The notes: generated by a model from the sequence alone, not told the origin. Shown: positions 37,353 through 45,958, counted from the first letter of the stretch. The stretch is DNA of 64,000 nucleotides from Sphingomonas sanguinis (GCF_019297835.1 NZ_CP079203.1:2143001-2207000); one strand, 5' to 3'. Numbers and translations are program-made.

Positions 37353-38218
37353 ACGCGATCGCCGCCCTGGCCTCGCGCGAGCCGCAGCGGGAAATGGAGT
37401 TCGCCTTCTCGGCGTCCGACCACCGCGCGATCGCCGACATCATCTACGCCGAATCGGGCATCCTGTTGCCCGAGACCAAGGCGAAGCTGATCTATGGGCG
37501 GCTGGCCCGGCGGTTGCGCGCCTGCGGCCTCAGCAACTTTCCCGATTATCTGGCGCTGATCCAGAACGATCCGGCCGAGCGCGCCCGCGCGGTCGACTCG
37601 CTGACCACCAACCACACCTCCTTCTTCCGCGAAAATCATCATTTCGAGCATTTCCACGACCAGCTCTGGCCCGGCTTCTCGCAGCGTCTGGCGAGCGGCG
37701 GGCGGGTGCGGATCTGGTCGGCCGCCTGTTCCAGCGGCGAGGAACCCTATTCGCTGATGATGACGATCGCGGGCCAGGACACTCGCGCCGCCGAGAAGCT
37801 GGGAAACCAGGATTTCAAGATTCTCGCGACCGACCTGTCGCCCAGCGTGATCGCGACCGCCCGTGCGGGCCGCTATCCGCTGGACACCACCCGCGCCATG
37901 CCCGCCGCGATGCGATCGACCTGGTGTCGCCGCGTCGGCGACATGGACGAACTGCTCCCCGCGCTGCGCAATCCAATTGCGTTTCGTGAACTCAACCTGC
38001 TTCGCAACTGGCCTATGCGGCGGCCCTTCGATGTCATCTTCTGCCGCAACGTCATGATTTACTTCGACGAACCGACCAAGGCCCAATTGCTCGCCCGCTT
38101 TGCCGACCAGCTGGTCGACGGCGGCATCCTTTATATTGGTCATGCCGAGCGCATCCCGCCGGAAGTATCGGCGCGCTTTCACTGCATCGGTCGCACCGCT
38201 TTCCAGAAAGTATCCTGA
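37349..38218 (+). CDS. cheR: Chemotaxis protein methyltransferase CheR
   Basis: 289 residues. CheR methylates glutamates on chemoreceptors using S-adenosylmethionine. The N-terminal helical domain contains LIYGRLARRLRACGLSNFPDY. TTNHTSFFRENHHFEHF leads into the methyltransferase domain with the SAM loop IWSAACSSGEEPYSL, DFKILATDLSPSVI, FDVIFCRNVMIYFDEPTK and GGILYIGHAERI. All expected blocks are present. Start overlaps the cheA stop (ATGA), and its own stop overlaps the cheB start by one base. Confidence 0.97.
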   Translation: MNAIAALASREPQREMEFAFSASDHRAIADIIYAESGILLPETKAKLIYGRLARRLRACGLSNFPDYLALIQNDPAERARAVDSLTTNHTSFFRENHHFEHFHDQLWPGFSQRLASGGRVRIWSAACSSGEEPYSLMMTIAGQDTRAAEKLGNQDFKILATDLSPSVIATARAGRYPLDTTRAMPAAMRSTWCRRVGDMDELLPALRNPIAFRELNLLRNWPMRRPFDVIFCRNVMIYFDEPTKAQLLARFADQLVDGGILYIGHAERIPPEVSARFHCIGRTAFQKVS

Positions 38219-39234
38219 TGGCCGTCCGTACCCTGATTGTCGACGATTCCCCCACTATGCGCGCGCTGATCGCGGGCATGCTGAGTCGCGACCCCGATAT
38301 CGAAGTGGTCGGCGCCGCCAACGGCCCGCACCAGGCGCGTGAGATGATCAAGGCGCTCGATCCCGATGTCATCACCCTCGACGTCGAGATGCCCGACATG
38401 AACGGCCTCGACTTCCTCGAGCGCGTCATGCGGCTGCGCCCGATGCCGGTCGTCATGCTCTCGACGCTGACCCAGGCGGGCGCGGACACCACGATCCGCG
38501 CGCTGGAACTGGGCGCGGTCGAATGTTGCGCCAAGCCCGCGACCAACTGCGTCGATCCGCGCATCGCCGAAAGCGTCAAGGCCGCCGCCAGCAGCCGTCG
38601 CATCCGGGTGCGCGACATGGCGCCCGCCGCGCCTGCGCCGATGGCCGATTTCAAGCCGATCCCCGGCTCGCTGATCGCGATCGGCGCGTCGACCGGCGGC
38701 GTCGAGGCGCTGATCCAGGTGCTCAGCGGCTTTCCGGCGAACTGTCCGCCGACCGTCATCGTCCAGCATATGCCCGCAACCTTCACGACCAGCTTCGCTG
38801 CGCGGCTCGACCGGCTGTCCAAGCCGACCGTGGCGGAGGCGCGTCACGGCCAGCCGCTGCTGCCCGGCCATGTCTATCTGGCACCCGGCGGCACCCATCA
38901 TATGGAAGTCGGCGGCGTCGACGGCCAGTATCGCGCCCGCCTGATCCCCGACGATCCGATGAGCGGTCATCGCCCCTCGGTTGACCGCATGTTCCACAGC
39001 GTCGCCAAGACCGTGGGGGCCAAGGCGGTGGGCGCGATCCTGACCGGCATGGGCCGCGACGGCGCCGACGGCCTGCTCGCCATGCGCGGCAAGGGCTGCA
39101 TGACCATCGGCCAGGACCGAGACAGCTGCGTCGTCTATGGGATGCCCGGCGTCGCGCAGGAGATCGGTGCGGTGACCAAGCAATTGACGCTGACGCGAAT
39201 CGCGCCCGCGCTGATCGACCGGTGCCGGGCGTGA
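38218..39234 (+). CDS. cheB: Protein-glutamate methylesterase/deamidase CheB (intact)
   Basis: 338 residues. An N-terminal receiver domain with Asp55 (VITLDVEMPDMNG) and Lys106 is joined to the methylesterase domain. The catalytic triad is intact: Ser158 in AIGASTGG, His184 in VQHMP and Asp281 in LTGMGRDGADG. CheB removes methyl groups from receptors and provides adaptation when phosphorylated by CheA. This copy serves as the reference for the degenerate paralogue at 40765-41769. Tightly packed between cheR and cheD. Confidence 0.97.
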   Translation: MAVRTLIVDDSPTMRALIAGMLSRDPDIEVVGAANGPHQAREMIKALDPDVITLDVEMPDMNGLDFLERVMRLRPMPVVMLSTLTQAGADTTIRALELGAVECCAKPATNCVDPRIAESVKAAASSRRIRVRDMAPAAPAPMADFKPIPGSLIAIGASTGGVEALIQVLSGFPANCPPTVIVQHMPATFTTSFAARLDRLSKPTVAEARHGQPLLPGHVYLAPGGTHHMEVGGVDGQYRARLIPDDPMSGHRPSVDRMFHSVAKTVGAKAVGAILTGMGRDGADGLLAMRGKGCMTIGQDRDSCVVYGMPGVAQEIGAVTKQLTLTRIAPALIDRCRA

Positions 39235-39836
39235 TCCCCGCCATGGCCAGCTCCCTCCCCCCGCCGCCGCCGCCCTTCACCCGGCTTGCGCGGGGTGACG
39301 GCCTTCGCCGAATCAACATCATCCAGGGTGAGACGCGAGTCAGCCAGGACAAGGATGTCGTGCTGACCACCGTGCTGGGCAGCTGCATTTCGGCGTGCCT
39401 GTACGATCCGATAGCCGGAATCGGCGGATTGAATCACTTTTTGCTCGCCGAACCGGGCGTCGCGGAAACCGATCCTAAATCCATGCAGCGCTATGGTGTG
39501 TATGCGATGGAAGTTCTGATCAACGCGATGATGGCCCTCGGGGCGCAGCGGCACAGCCTGAAAGCCAGGCTGTTCGGCGGCGCGATGATGCGCGACGGGT
39601 TTCGCGACATCGGCTCGGCCAATGCGCAGTTCGCGCGCCGCTTCCTGGCGGACGAGCGGATCGCGCTGGTCGGCGAGGATGTCGGCGGCATGAGCGCCCG
39701 CCGGGTCGAGTTCCGGCCCGCGCTGGGCCTGGCCCGCTGCCGCCACGTCACCGACACCGCACTCCCGACGCCGCGTGTTGCCCGCCCGGCTCCGCCACCG
39801 CCACCCGCCGCCACCGGCGACGTGGAGTTTTTCTAA
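39222..39836 (+). CDS. cheD: Chemoreceptor glutamine deamidase CheD
   Basis: 204 residues from GTG 39222, or 197 from ATG 39243; neither has a clear ribosome site, and the first overlaps cheB by 13 bp. CheD deamidates glutamines in chemoreceptors. The catalytic Cys lies in TVLGSCISACLYD, the His in GGLNHFLLAEPG, and the fold continues with RYGVYAMEVLINAMMALGA and KARLFGGAMM. A proline-rich C-terminal tail ends GDVEFF. The aromatic-acidic ending loosely recalls the receptor tails DDW(S/T)EF; that resemblance may be chance. The stop overlaps the next start (TAATG). Confidence 0.95.
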   Translation: MPGVIPAMASSLPPPPPPFTRLARGDGLRRINIIQGETRVSQDKDVVLTTVLGSCISACLYDPIAGIGGLNHFLLAEPGVAETDPKSMQRYGVYAMEVLINAMMALGAQRHSLKARLFGGAMMRDGFRDIGSANAQFARRFLADERIALVGEDVGGMSARRVEFRPALGLARCRHVTDTALPTPRVARPAPPPPPAATGDVEFF

Positions 39837-40246
39837 TGTCTCTCGACCCTTACCCGAAAGGCCAGTTCGTGTCCCAACTCATCATGACCGTGGACGATTC
39901 GCCCAGCATGAGAATGCTTCTGCGCGCCGCGCTCACCGATATGGGATATCGGGTGCTGGAGGCCGAGGATGGCGTTCATGCCCTCGATACGCTGGACGGG
40001 GTGACGGCCGACACCGTGCCCGATCTGGTCATCACCGACATCAACATGCCCCGCATGGATGGTTTCGGCCTGATCGAGGCGCTGCGTCGCCAGCCCGACC
40101 GCCGCAACCTGCCCATTCTGGTGCTGACCACCGAAAGCTCCGACGAGAAGAAGGCGCGGGCGCGCGAAGCGGGCGCGACCGGGTGGATCGTCAAGCCGTT
40201 CAACCCCGAAAAGCTCGCCGCGGCCATCCGCCGCGTGCTGCACTGA
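39836..40246 (+). CDS. cheY: Chemotaxis response regulator CheY
   Basis: 136 residues from ATG 39836 (TAATG overlap with cheD), or 125 from GTG 39869, which has AAAGG upstream and gives the usual CheY length. The start is therefore uncertain. The sequence is a single receiver domain: TVDDSPSMRMLLRAAL with the acidic pair, phospho-acceptor Asp in LVITDINMPRMDGFG, Thr in LVLTTESSDEKK and Lys in WIVKPFNPEKL. Phosphorylated by CheA, it should bind the flagellar switch or another motility target. No flagellar or pilus genes are visible in this window. Confidence 0.95.
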   Translation: MSLDPYPKGQFVSQLIMTVDDSPSMRMLLRAALTDMGYRVLEAEDGVHALDTLDGVTADTVPDLVITDINMPRMDGFGLIEALRRQPDRRNLPILVLTTESSDEKKARAREAGATGWIVKPFNPEKLAAAIRRVLH

Positions 40247-40271
40247 TCCCCTTTTCCCGAGGAAACCGACC

Positions 40272-40715
40272 ATGTCGCGTCAGCTCATCACGTTCCAGCT
40301 CGGCGACCAGATCCTGGGCGTCGACATCATGGCCATCCGCGAAATCCGCGCCTGGTCGCCCGCGACCCCGCTGCCCAACGTGCCCGCCCATGTGCGCGGC
40401 GTCGTGAACCTGCGCGGCGTGGTCCTGCCGGTGCTCGACCTGCGCCACCGGCTGGGCTGGGGCGTGACCGATCCGAGCGCGCGCCATGTCATCATCGTGG
40501 TGCGGATCGGCGAGCAGCTTCAGGGCCTGATCGTCGATGCGGTCAACGACATCGTGACCATTCCGCCCGAAGCGATGCAGCCGCTGCCCGACATGGGTGA
40601 CGCGACGGCCGCGCATTATCTTGAAGGGCTGGCCACCATCGAACAGCGGCTGATCCTGATCCTGGCGCTTGATCGCCTGACGGATAGCGTGACATTGACG
40701 GCCGAAGCCGCATAA
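40272..40715 (+). CDS. cheW: Chemotaxis coupling protein CheW
   Basis: 147 residues. CheW links chemoreceptors to CheA in the signalling array. The SH3-like double-barrel pattern is clear: LITFQLGDQILGVDIMAIREI, LPNVPAHVRGVVNLRGVVLPVLDLR in outline, HVIIVVRIGEQLQGLIVDAVNDI and YLEGLATIEQRLILILALDRL. It follows cheY by 25 bp and precedes the CheB-like gene by about 50 bp on the same strand. Confidence 0.96.
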   Translation: MSRQLITFQLGDQILGVDIMAIREIRAWSPATPLPNVPAHVRGVVNLRGVVLPVLDLRHRLGWGVTDPSARHVIIVVRIGEQLQGLIVDAVNDIVTIPPEAMQPLPDMGDATAAHYLEGLATIEQRLILILALDRLTDSVTLTAEAA

Positions 40716-40764
40716 TCCCGGTTTTTCAAGACGTAACGGCGTTTCCGTTGGAAGGTATTGAGTA

Positions 40765-41769
40765 ATGGCGGACGTTAAGGTTCTGGTCGTGGACGACTCG
40801 CTGACGATGCGGGTCCTCATCTCGGGCGCGCTCGAACGCATCAAGGGCGTCCAGGTGGTGGGTGCCGCCGACGGCGCGGCCGAAGCGCGCAAGATGGTCG
40901 ACCAGTATCGCCCCGAGGTGATGACGCTCGACGTCGAAATGCCCGGCATGAGCGGCCTGGAATATCTGGCCGAGATCATGGAAGAGCGGCCGATGCCGGT
41001 CATCATGTTCTCGACCCGGACGGCCGCTGGCGCCGCCGAGTCGGTCGAGGCGCTGCGCCTCGGCGCGATCGACTGTTTCCCCAAGCCCAAGGTCGCGGTC
41101 CAGTCCGAGCTGGACGCCATCATCGGCAAGCTGGGCAAGCGCATCAAGTCGGCGCGCAACGCCGACCTGAAGCGCGGCAAGGCGGCCAAGGGGCGCAAGG
41201 GTCCGGTCGCCGACATCAACTGGAACGGCCGCCTGCTGGCGATCGGCGCGGATGCCGCCAACACCCAGGCGCTGTTCGACCTGTTCCAGAACTTCCCCGC
41301 CAACTGCCCGCCGACCCTGGTCGTGCAGCAGATGTCGCCGGGCCTGCTAACCCCGATGATCGAGCAGTTGCGCGAGCAGATCGCGCCCAAGGTCGTCGAG
41401 GCGACCGACGGCATGAAGGTCGAACAGGGCACCATCTATTTCGCTCCGCAGGGCGAGACGCACATGGTCGTCGACACCTGGCCGAACGGCACGTTGCGCC
41501 TGCTCGCACGCGAGCCGGTGGCGGGCGAGCGGCCGTCCATCTCGCTGCTCTTCGCGTCGGTGGCCAAGGCGGCAGGTAGCAACGGCCTGGGCGTGCTGCT
41601 GGCGCTGGACGACGAGGACGGCTCGGCGGGTCTGCGCGCGATGCTGGCGGGCGGCGCCTATGCCATCGGTCGCGAAGGCACCGACTTCACGCTGAACAAG
41701 GGCGCGGTGTCGCAGCCGATCGCGGGCGATACGATCTTCGCCAATATCGTGAAGCTGTGCAGCAAATGA
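40765..41769 (+). CDS. CheB-like protein with degenerate methylesterase active site
   Basis: 334 residues with CheB architecture. The receiver domain is intact (Asp56 in VMTLDVEMPGMSG, Lys108 in FPKPK). In the C-terminal domain the alignment with the intact CheB is clear along its length (LLAIGADAANTQALFDLF against LIAIGASTGGVEALIQVL). However, the nucleophile Ser is Asp163 and GG becomes AN, the His is Gln189 (VVQQM), and only the Asp (Asp285 in DDEDGSAG) remains. It should be unable to hydrolyse methyl esters. It could act as a phosphate sink, a receptor-binding decoy or an adaptor. Its stop overlaps the next gene (ATGA). Confidence 0.9.
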   Translation: MADVKVLVVDDSLTMRVLISGALERIKGVQVVGAADGAAEARKMVDQYRPEVMTLDVEMPGMSGLEYLAEIMEERPMPVIMFSTRTAAGAAESVEALRLGAIDCFPKPKVAVQSELDAIIGKLGKRIKSARNADLKRGKAAKGRKGPVADINWNGRLLAIGADAANTQALFDLFQNFPANCPPTLVVQQMSPGLLTPMIEQLREQIAPKVVEATDGMKVEQGTIYFAPQGETHMVVDTWPNGTLRLLAREPVAGERPSISLLFASVAKAAGSNGLGVLLALDDEDGSAGLRAMLAGGAYAIGREGTDFTLNKGAVSQPIAGDTIFANIVKLCSK

Positions 41770-42047
41770 GCGCCTCGGGCACGGACCCGGTCCTGGCCCG
41801 GGCACTGGCGGACGAGCTGGTCGACCTGACCCGCTCGCTCGCCGACCTGGCCTATGAGCTGGGCAGCGATCCCGAGACGCTGCGCCGCCATATGGTCAGC
41901 ATCCAGGCGGTCGACCGGATCACCCAGTCGCAGCTGGCGATCGCCGACATCCTGCGGTCCGACGCGCCGGTCGCGGCGCGGATCGACGGGGTGACGCTGG
42001 AGACGCTGGCCGACCGGCTGCGCACCCGAATGGCGAAAGCGGCCTGA
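41766..42047 (+). CDS. Small helical protein of unknown function at the end of the che operon
   Basis: 93 residues from ATG 41766, overlapping the CheB-like stop by 4 bp, which implies coupled translation. The product is acidic and helical (DPVLARALADELVDLTRSLADLAYELGSDPETL, in two helices), without signal peptide, membrane segment or recognisable motif. I do not recognise the family. Position suggests a partner of the degenerate CheB or of CheA. A CheZ-like phosphatase role is conceivable because the operon has no other visible CheY phosphatase, but no CheZ motif is seen. Confidence 0.75.
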   Translation: MSASGTDPVLARALADELVDLTRSLADLAYELGSDPETLRRHMVSIQAVDRITQSQLAIADILRSDAPVAARIDGVTLETLADRLRTRMAKAA

Positions 42048-42071
42048 GCCTCCTGCCCCTTTAACCCACCG

Positions 42072-42575
42072 TCACGCGACGGTTTTCGGAGCGGCGCCCA
42101 CCCGTGCCGTCATCCGCTCGACCAGCGGACGCAGGCCCTCCAGCCATTGCCGGACCGAGGCGCGCGTCTCCTCGCTCAGGCTGAGCAGCGCCAGCCGACG
42201 ATCGGTCGGATGCGGCGTGCTGCGGAACATGCCCATCGACACCAGCATGTTGATCCAGCGGACGGCCGTGGTGCGCGGTACGCCCGACGCGCGGTAACAG
42301 GCACTGGTTTCCACGCTGCGCCCCGACTCTTCCTCCAGGAAGACGAACAACAGCATGTCGAAAGCCGGATCGGCGAACAGGTCCGCACTGAAAAAGCCCC
42401 CGATTCCCTCGCGCGCGGTGCGCAGGACGGCACCGATATCGGCCGCACTGATCCGCACGTCGGAATCGTGGCGGACCATGGACTCGACGGCGGCCAGTTC
42501 GTCGCGAATCCGGCGGAGGCGATCGTCGATCCCGTCCGACGACTCCTCACCCCGCCCATCATAGCGGTCGCTCAT
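42072..42575 (-). CDS. MarR-like winged-helix transcriptional regulator
   Basis: 167 residues from ATG 42575, preceded by GGAGAGG. The longer frame to 42680 has no ribosome site. A helical N-terminal arm (GIDDRLRRIRDELAAVESMV) is followed by a winged-helix domain: FDMLLFVFLEEESGRSVETSACYRASGVPRTTAVRWINMLVSMGMF in outline, then HPTDRRLALLSLSEE, which is the wing. It resembles the MarR fold but is divergent. It converges on the che operon with a 24-bp gap and diverges from nothing obvious, so its target is unknown. Confidence 0.82.
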   Translation of the reverse strand: MSDRYDGRGEESSDGIDDRLRRIRDELAAVESMVRHDSDVRISAADIGAVLRTAREGIGGFFSADLFADPAFDMLLFVFLEEESGRSVETSACYRASGVPRTTAVRWINMLVSMGMFRSTPHPTDRRLALLSLSEETRASVRQWLEGLRPLVERMTARVGAAPKTVA

Positions 42576-42781
42576 GACCTCTCCGCCTCGATCCATGCAC
42601 CCCCCGCCATCGACGCCGGTCGCCACGATGTCCCCGAAGCTATTCCGGTTCCGCCGCAGCGCCGCAATTCCCGAAAACATGCGATGACAGGAAAATTAGA
42701 CTAGGTTAACCAGAAACTTGTCTAAAATACCCGGAATTGATCCCGGTTCGGATGCACTTTCGCAAGCGGACCCGCGAGCTT

Positions 42782-45643
42782 TTAGAAGAACAGCTTGCGG
42801 ATCGACAGACGCACGGTGCGGCCCAGCGGATCGAGATAGCCCGGCTGATAGCCGATCGGCACGGTGCCGTTGGCATCCGTCACGCGCTGGCGCTGGTTGA
42901 ACAGATTGTCGAAGGACAGGCTGACCCGCGTGCCCCGCAGCCAGGGATGCGCCTTCAACAGGTCCAGCCGCTGCCCCAGATCGGCGAACAGGCGCAGATC
43001 GACCGTCGCCAGGCTGCCGAAGTCGAGCGCCTGTGGATTGGCGGGGGTGCCGCCATTGACCCGCGTCGCGCTTTGCCAGTTGCCCGACAGGCGCACGCCG
43101 ATGCCGTTATTGGAATAGCCCGCCTGCGCCTCGACCTGATGGCGCGAGGTGCCGCCGCTCGATCCGATCGCATCGCCGCGCAGCAGGTCGAGGACCGGGC
43201 CGCCCTCCGCCACCGTCACCCGATCGGCAAAGGTCCAGGTGTGATAGAGCGCGAACTGGACACGCCCGCCGCCGCCACCGCGACCGCCGCCGAAGCCGCC
43301 GCCACGGAAGCCGCCCCCGCCCGGTCCACGGCCCTCACCGCCCGGTCCACCCGCGCCGGGTCCGCCGCGACCTTCGCCGCCAGGGCCGCCTGCACCCGGC
43401 CCACCGGGGCCACCCTGCCCTTCGCGACGCGGGCCTTCGCCGTCACCACCACGACGACCGGGAAAATTCAGCCCGGCAAAAGGATTGGGGCCGGTCCCGG
43501 CGCGAAACGCCTCCAGCTCCTTCTGGATCTTCGACTTGATCGGCTTGGAGAAGTTGAGGCCCCAGCGCAGCTGCGACCGCTCGGTCCCGGCGAAGTTGAT
43601 TGGGCGCGAATCGACGCTCAGCAGATTGCCCGCCCGGTCGCGCGAGAAGCGCCCCGGAAACGCCGCCTCGATCGCGGCGGTCGGCGTCGGGAAGGACGCG
43701 ATCGGATCGTCGGTGTCGATCCGGTAGTAGTTGGCGGTCAGGTTGATGTCGCGGTCGCGCCAGGGCTTCAGCGTCAGGCCCAGCTTCATGACATGGCGGT
43801 TGTCCGCGACCAGATTGGGGTTGCCGCCGGTGATCGCGGTGATCGTCGCGGTGGTGCCGCGCACATAGTCGAACAGGCGGACATTGGGCGTGGTGATCGA
43901 CGGATTGCCCAGTTGCTGCGCGGTGGGCGCGTCCTCCTGATCGGTCCAGGAGGCGATGACCCGCACCCCCTCCAGCGGCGACCAGTTGGCGCCGTAACCG
44001 ACCGTGGTCAGCGTGCCGAAGTCCGACAGATGGTCCGCCCCGACATTCAGGTTCAGCGACAGGTCGCCGATCGCGCCCAGCACCTGACGGTCGCGATTGG
44101 CGATCGGCAGGTCCAGATTGGCCTGGCCGTTGACGATGTCGCGCGAGACGTCGCCCTGCTGGAAAATGCCGAACCGGGTCGAGCTGCTGGAGAAATCGCT
44201 AGTCTGCCCGCCGACCTTGACGCTGGCCTGCACATCGCCCGCGGGCAGCGCGAAGACCCGGCCGTTGAGCAGCGCGTCGACCTGTCCGGCGGACGAGGTG
44301 GACCGGGCGAAGTTCCGTGCCGCCAGGCTCAATCCGTCGAGCGGACCGTAAGGATTGGCGGTCGGATCGCCCGCGTTCAGCCGCGCCTGCAGGCCCGTCA
44401 CGTCCAGCCCGGTATCGGTCGCCACCCGGCTTTCGGCCCGGTCATAGGCACCCGTCACCGACCAGCGCCACTTGCCGAGGTCGCCGTTGAACACCGTGCC
44501 GAAATGCGCGGTCAGCCCGGTATTGTTCTGGACCAGCGGGCCGTAAGCATCGGTCAACCGGCTGATCGTCGCATTGGTCGTGAAGGGCGAATAGGGATTG
44601 CCCGCCGGCAGCACCAGATTGGCCGAGGGCAGGCCGTTCCAGCTGTTGCTCTGCGTCGTCTGCACCTCGGCATTGAACGAGGCGGACACCTTGTCGAAGA
44701 TGTTGCGCGAATAGACGACATTGGCGTCCCATTGCCGCTGCGCCGATTGCAGCGTGCGATAGGGGGTGACGTCGGTGCTGGTCGCCGGGCTGCCCGCCAG
44801 TTGCGCCAGGCTGGGCGCGGCGGTCAGGCCGGCGGGCACGCCGACCACGCTGGGGCTGGTGCCGGTCAGTGCGACTAGGCCGGGATCCGCGGTGACGATA
44901 TTGCCGCCCAGCGAGGCGTTGGAATTGGGCGCGATGATGCCGCGCTCCGCCTCGGTCAGGCGCGAGGTGTTGGAAAAATCGGTGTGGATGCTCAGCCGCT
45001 TGTCCTTGCGGATCTGCAGCCAGTCGAGCCTGCCCTGCTCCATCGCCGACCCGCCCTGCGTCGGGACCTTGCCCACAGCCTCAGCCGCCAGCGAGCGGAA
45101 GCGCGGACGCAGGACGAAGTTCACCACCTTCTGGTCGGCGCGATAGCCATATTTCAGCGCGACCTCTTCCGGGAAGATGTCGACGCGCAGGATCGCCTCG
45201 GTCGGCAGGTCGCGGATTTCCTGGAAGCCCGCGATGCGGCGTCCATTGAGCAGGATCACCGGCGAACCGCCGCGCCCGCTGGTCGTCTGCGGCGCGAGTT
45301 CGGTCAGCAGGTCGGAGACGCTCGACACGCCGTAGGAGCGGATATCGGCGGGGCTGAGCTGCTGGTCGGGCGGGATGTCGCCGATGACCTTGCCCGGCTC
45401 GCGGCGCGCGGTGACGACGACGTCGGGCTCGGCTTCTTCGCCTTCGTCCTCGGCCTCGGGCTGCGTCTGGGTGCGGGTCGGGCTGGTCGTCTGGCCCTGC
45501 GGCGTCGCGGTGGCGGGGGTGGCGGCCGTCGAGGGGGCCTGGGTCGCAGGAGCCTGCGGAATGGGCGCGGGCGCAGCCGTCACCTGCGCCTGTGCGATCG
45601 CCGGCATCGCGCTCGCCAGCATCAAACCCGCCCAAAGCCGCAT
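42782..45643 (-). CDS. TonB-dependent receptor-like outer-membrane protein with glycine-rich insert
   Basis: 953 residues from ATG 45643 (the upstream frame to 45778 is rejected; MRLWAGLMLASAMPAIAQA is a clear signal peptide). A Pro/Ala/Thr-rich segment precedes DVVVTARREPGKVIGD and a plug domain (SDLLTELAPQTTSGRGGSPVILLNGRRIAG). The barrel ends in SIRKLFF with a terminal Phe. Residues about 728-795 form an extraordinary Gly/Arg/Pro tract (GGPGGPGAGGPGGEGRGGPG and onward) inside the barrel, expected in an extracellular loop or periplasmic turn. Plug homology places it with sphingomonad receptors whose plug is short. Ligand unknown; no transport partner is adjacent. Confidence 0.9.
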   Translation of the reverse strand: MRLWAGLMLASAMPAIAQAQVTAAPAPIPQAPATQAPSTAATPATATPQGQTTSPTRTQTQPEAEDEGEEAEPDVVVTARREPGKVIGDIPPDQQLSPADIRSYGVSSVSDLLTELAPQTTSGRGGSPVILLNGRRIAGFQEIRDLPTEAILRVDIFPEEVALKYGYRADQKVVNFVLRPRFRSLAAEAVGKVPTQGGSAMEQGRLDWLQIRKDKRLSIHTDFSNTSRLTEAERGIIAPNSNASLGGNIVTADPGLVALTGTSPSVVGVPAGLTAAPSLAQLAGSPATSTDVTPYRTLQSAQRQWDANVVYSRNIFDKVSASFNAEVQTTQSNSWNGLPSANLVLPAGNPYSPFTTNATISRLTDAYGPLVQNNTGLTAHFGTVFNGDLGKWRWSVTGAYDRAESRVATDTGLDVTGLQARLNAGDPTANPYGPLDGLSLAARNFARSTSSAGQVDALLNGRVFALPAGDVQASVKVGGQTSDFSSSSTRFGIFQQGDVSRDIVNGQANLDLPIANRDRQVLGAIGDLSLNLNVGADHLSDFGTLTTVGYGANWSPLEGVRVIASWTDQEDAPTAQQLGNPSITTPNVRLFDYVRGTTATITAITGGNPNLVADNRHVMKLGLTLKPWRDRDINLTANYYRIDTDDPIASFPTPTAAIEAAFPGRFSRDRAGNLLSVDSRPINFAGTERSQLRWGLNFSKPIKSKIQKELEAFRAGTGPNPFAGLNFPGRRGGDGEGPRREGQGGPGGPGAGGPGGEGRGGPGAGGPGGEGRGPGGGGFRGGGFGGGRGGGGGRVQFALYHTWTFADRVTVAEGGPVLDLLRGDAIGSSGGTSRHQVEAQAGYSNNGIGVRLSGNWQSATRVNGGTPANPQALDFGSLATVDLRLFADLGQRLDLLKAHPWLRGTRVSLSFDNLFNQRQRVTDANGTVPIGYQPGYLDPLGRTVRLSIRKLFF

Positions 45644-45788
45644 GTCCGTCCCTTTTCCCTTATCCGAGGCTTGGGCGTTAGGACGCAAATGTCGCACAAA
45701 TGTGCCGTGCGTGCCGACAAATGTCGCGGGGGGACATATAGCGGGCGCGGCTCCATTTGAGGTGTGTCGTGACACCAACGATAACCCG

Positions 45789-45943
45789 TTCCCCGGCGAA
45801 GGCCGGGGCCCAGTATCGACACCGTCGACGGGGCAGCAGACAAGGCGGGGGAGGCCATCGCGATACCGTCGCTCTCGCCTCCCCCGCCATGTTCCGCGCG
45901 CTTTCAGCCTTTCGGAAACTGGGCCCCGGCCTTCGCCGGGGAA
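45789..45943. repeat. Nested inverted repeat with GC-rich outer arms
   Basis: Outer arms TTCCCCGGCGAAGGCCGGGG-CCCAGTA and its near-exact inverse TGGGCCCCGGCCTTCGCCGGGGAA bracket an inner pair GGCGGGGGAGG / CCTCCCCCGCC. The element fills the gap between the receptor start (45643) and the fpr stop. Each outer arm is itself a hairpin (CCCCGGC-GAAG-GCCGGGG). It may act as a terminator for fpr and looks like a dispersed repeat. Confidence 0.8.
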
Positions 45944-45958
45944 CAGAAGCGGCGGGAT

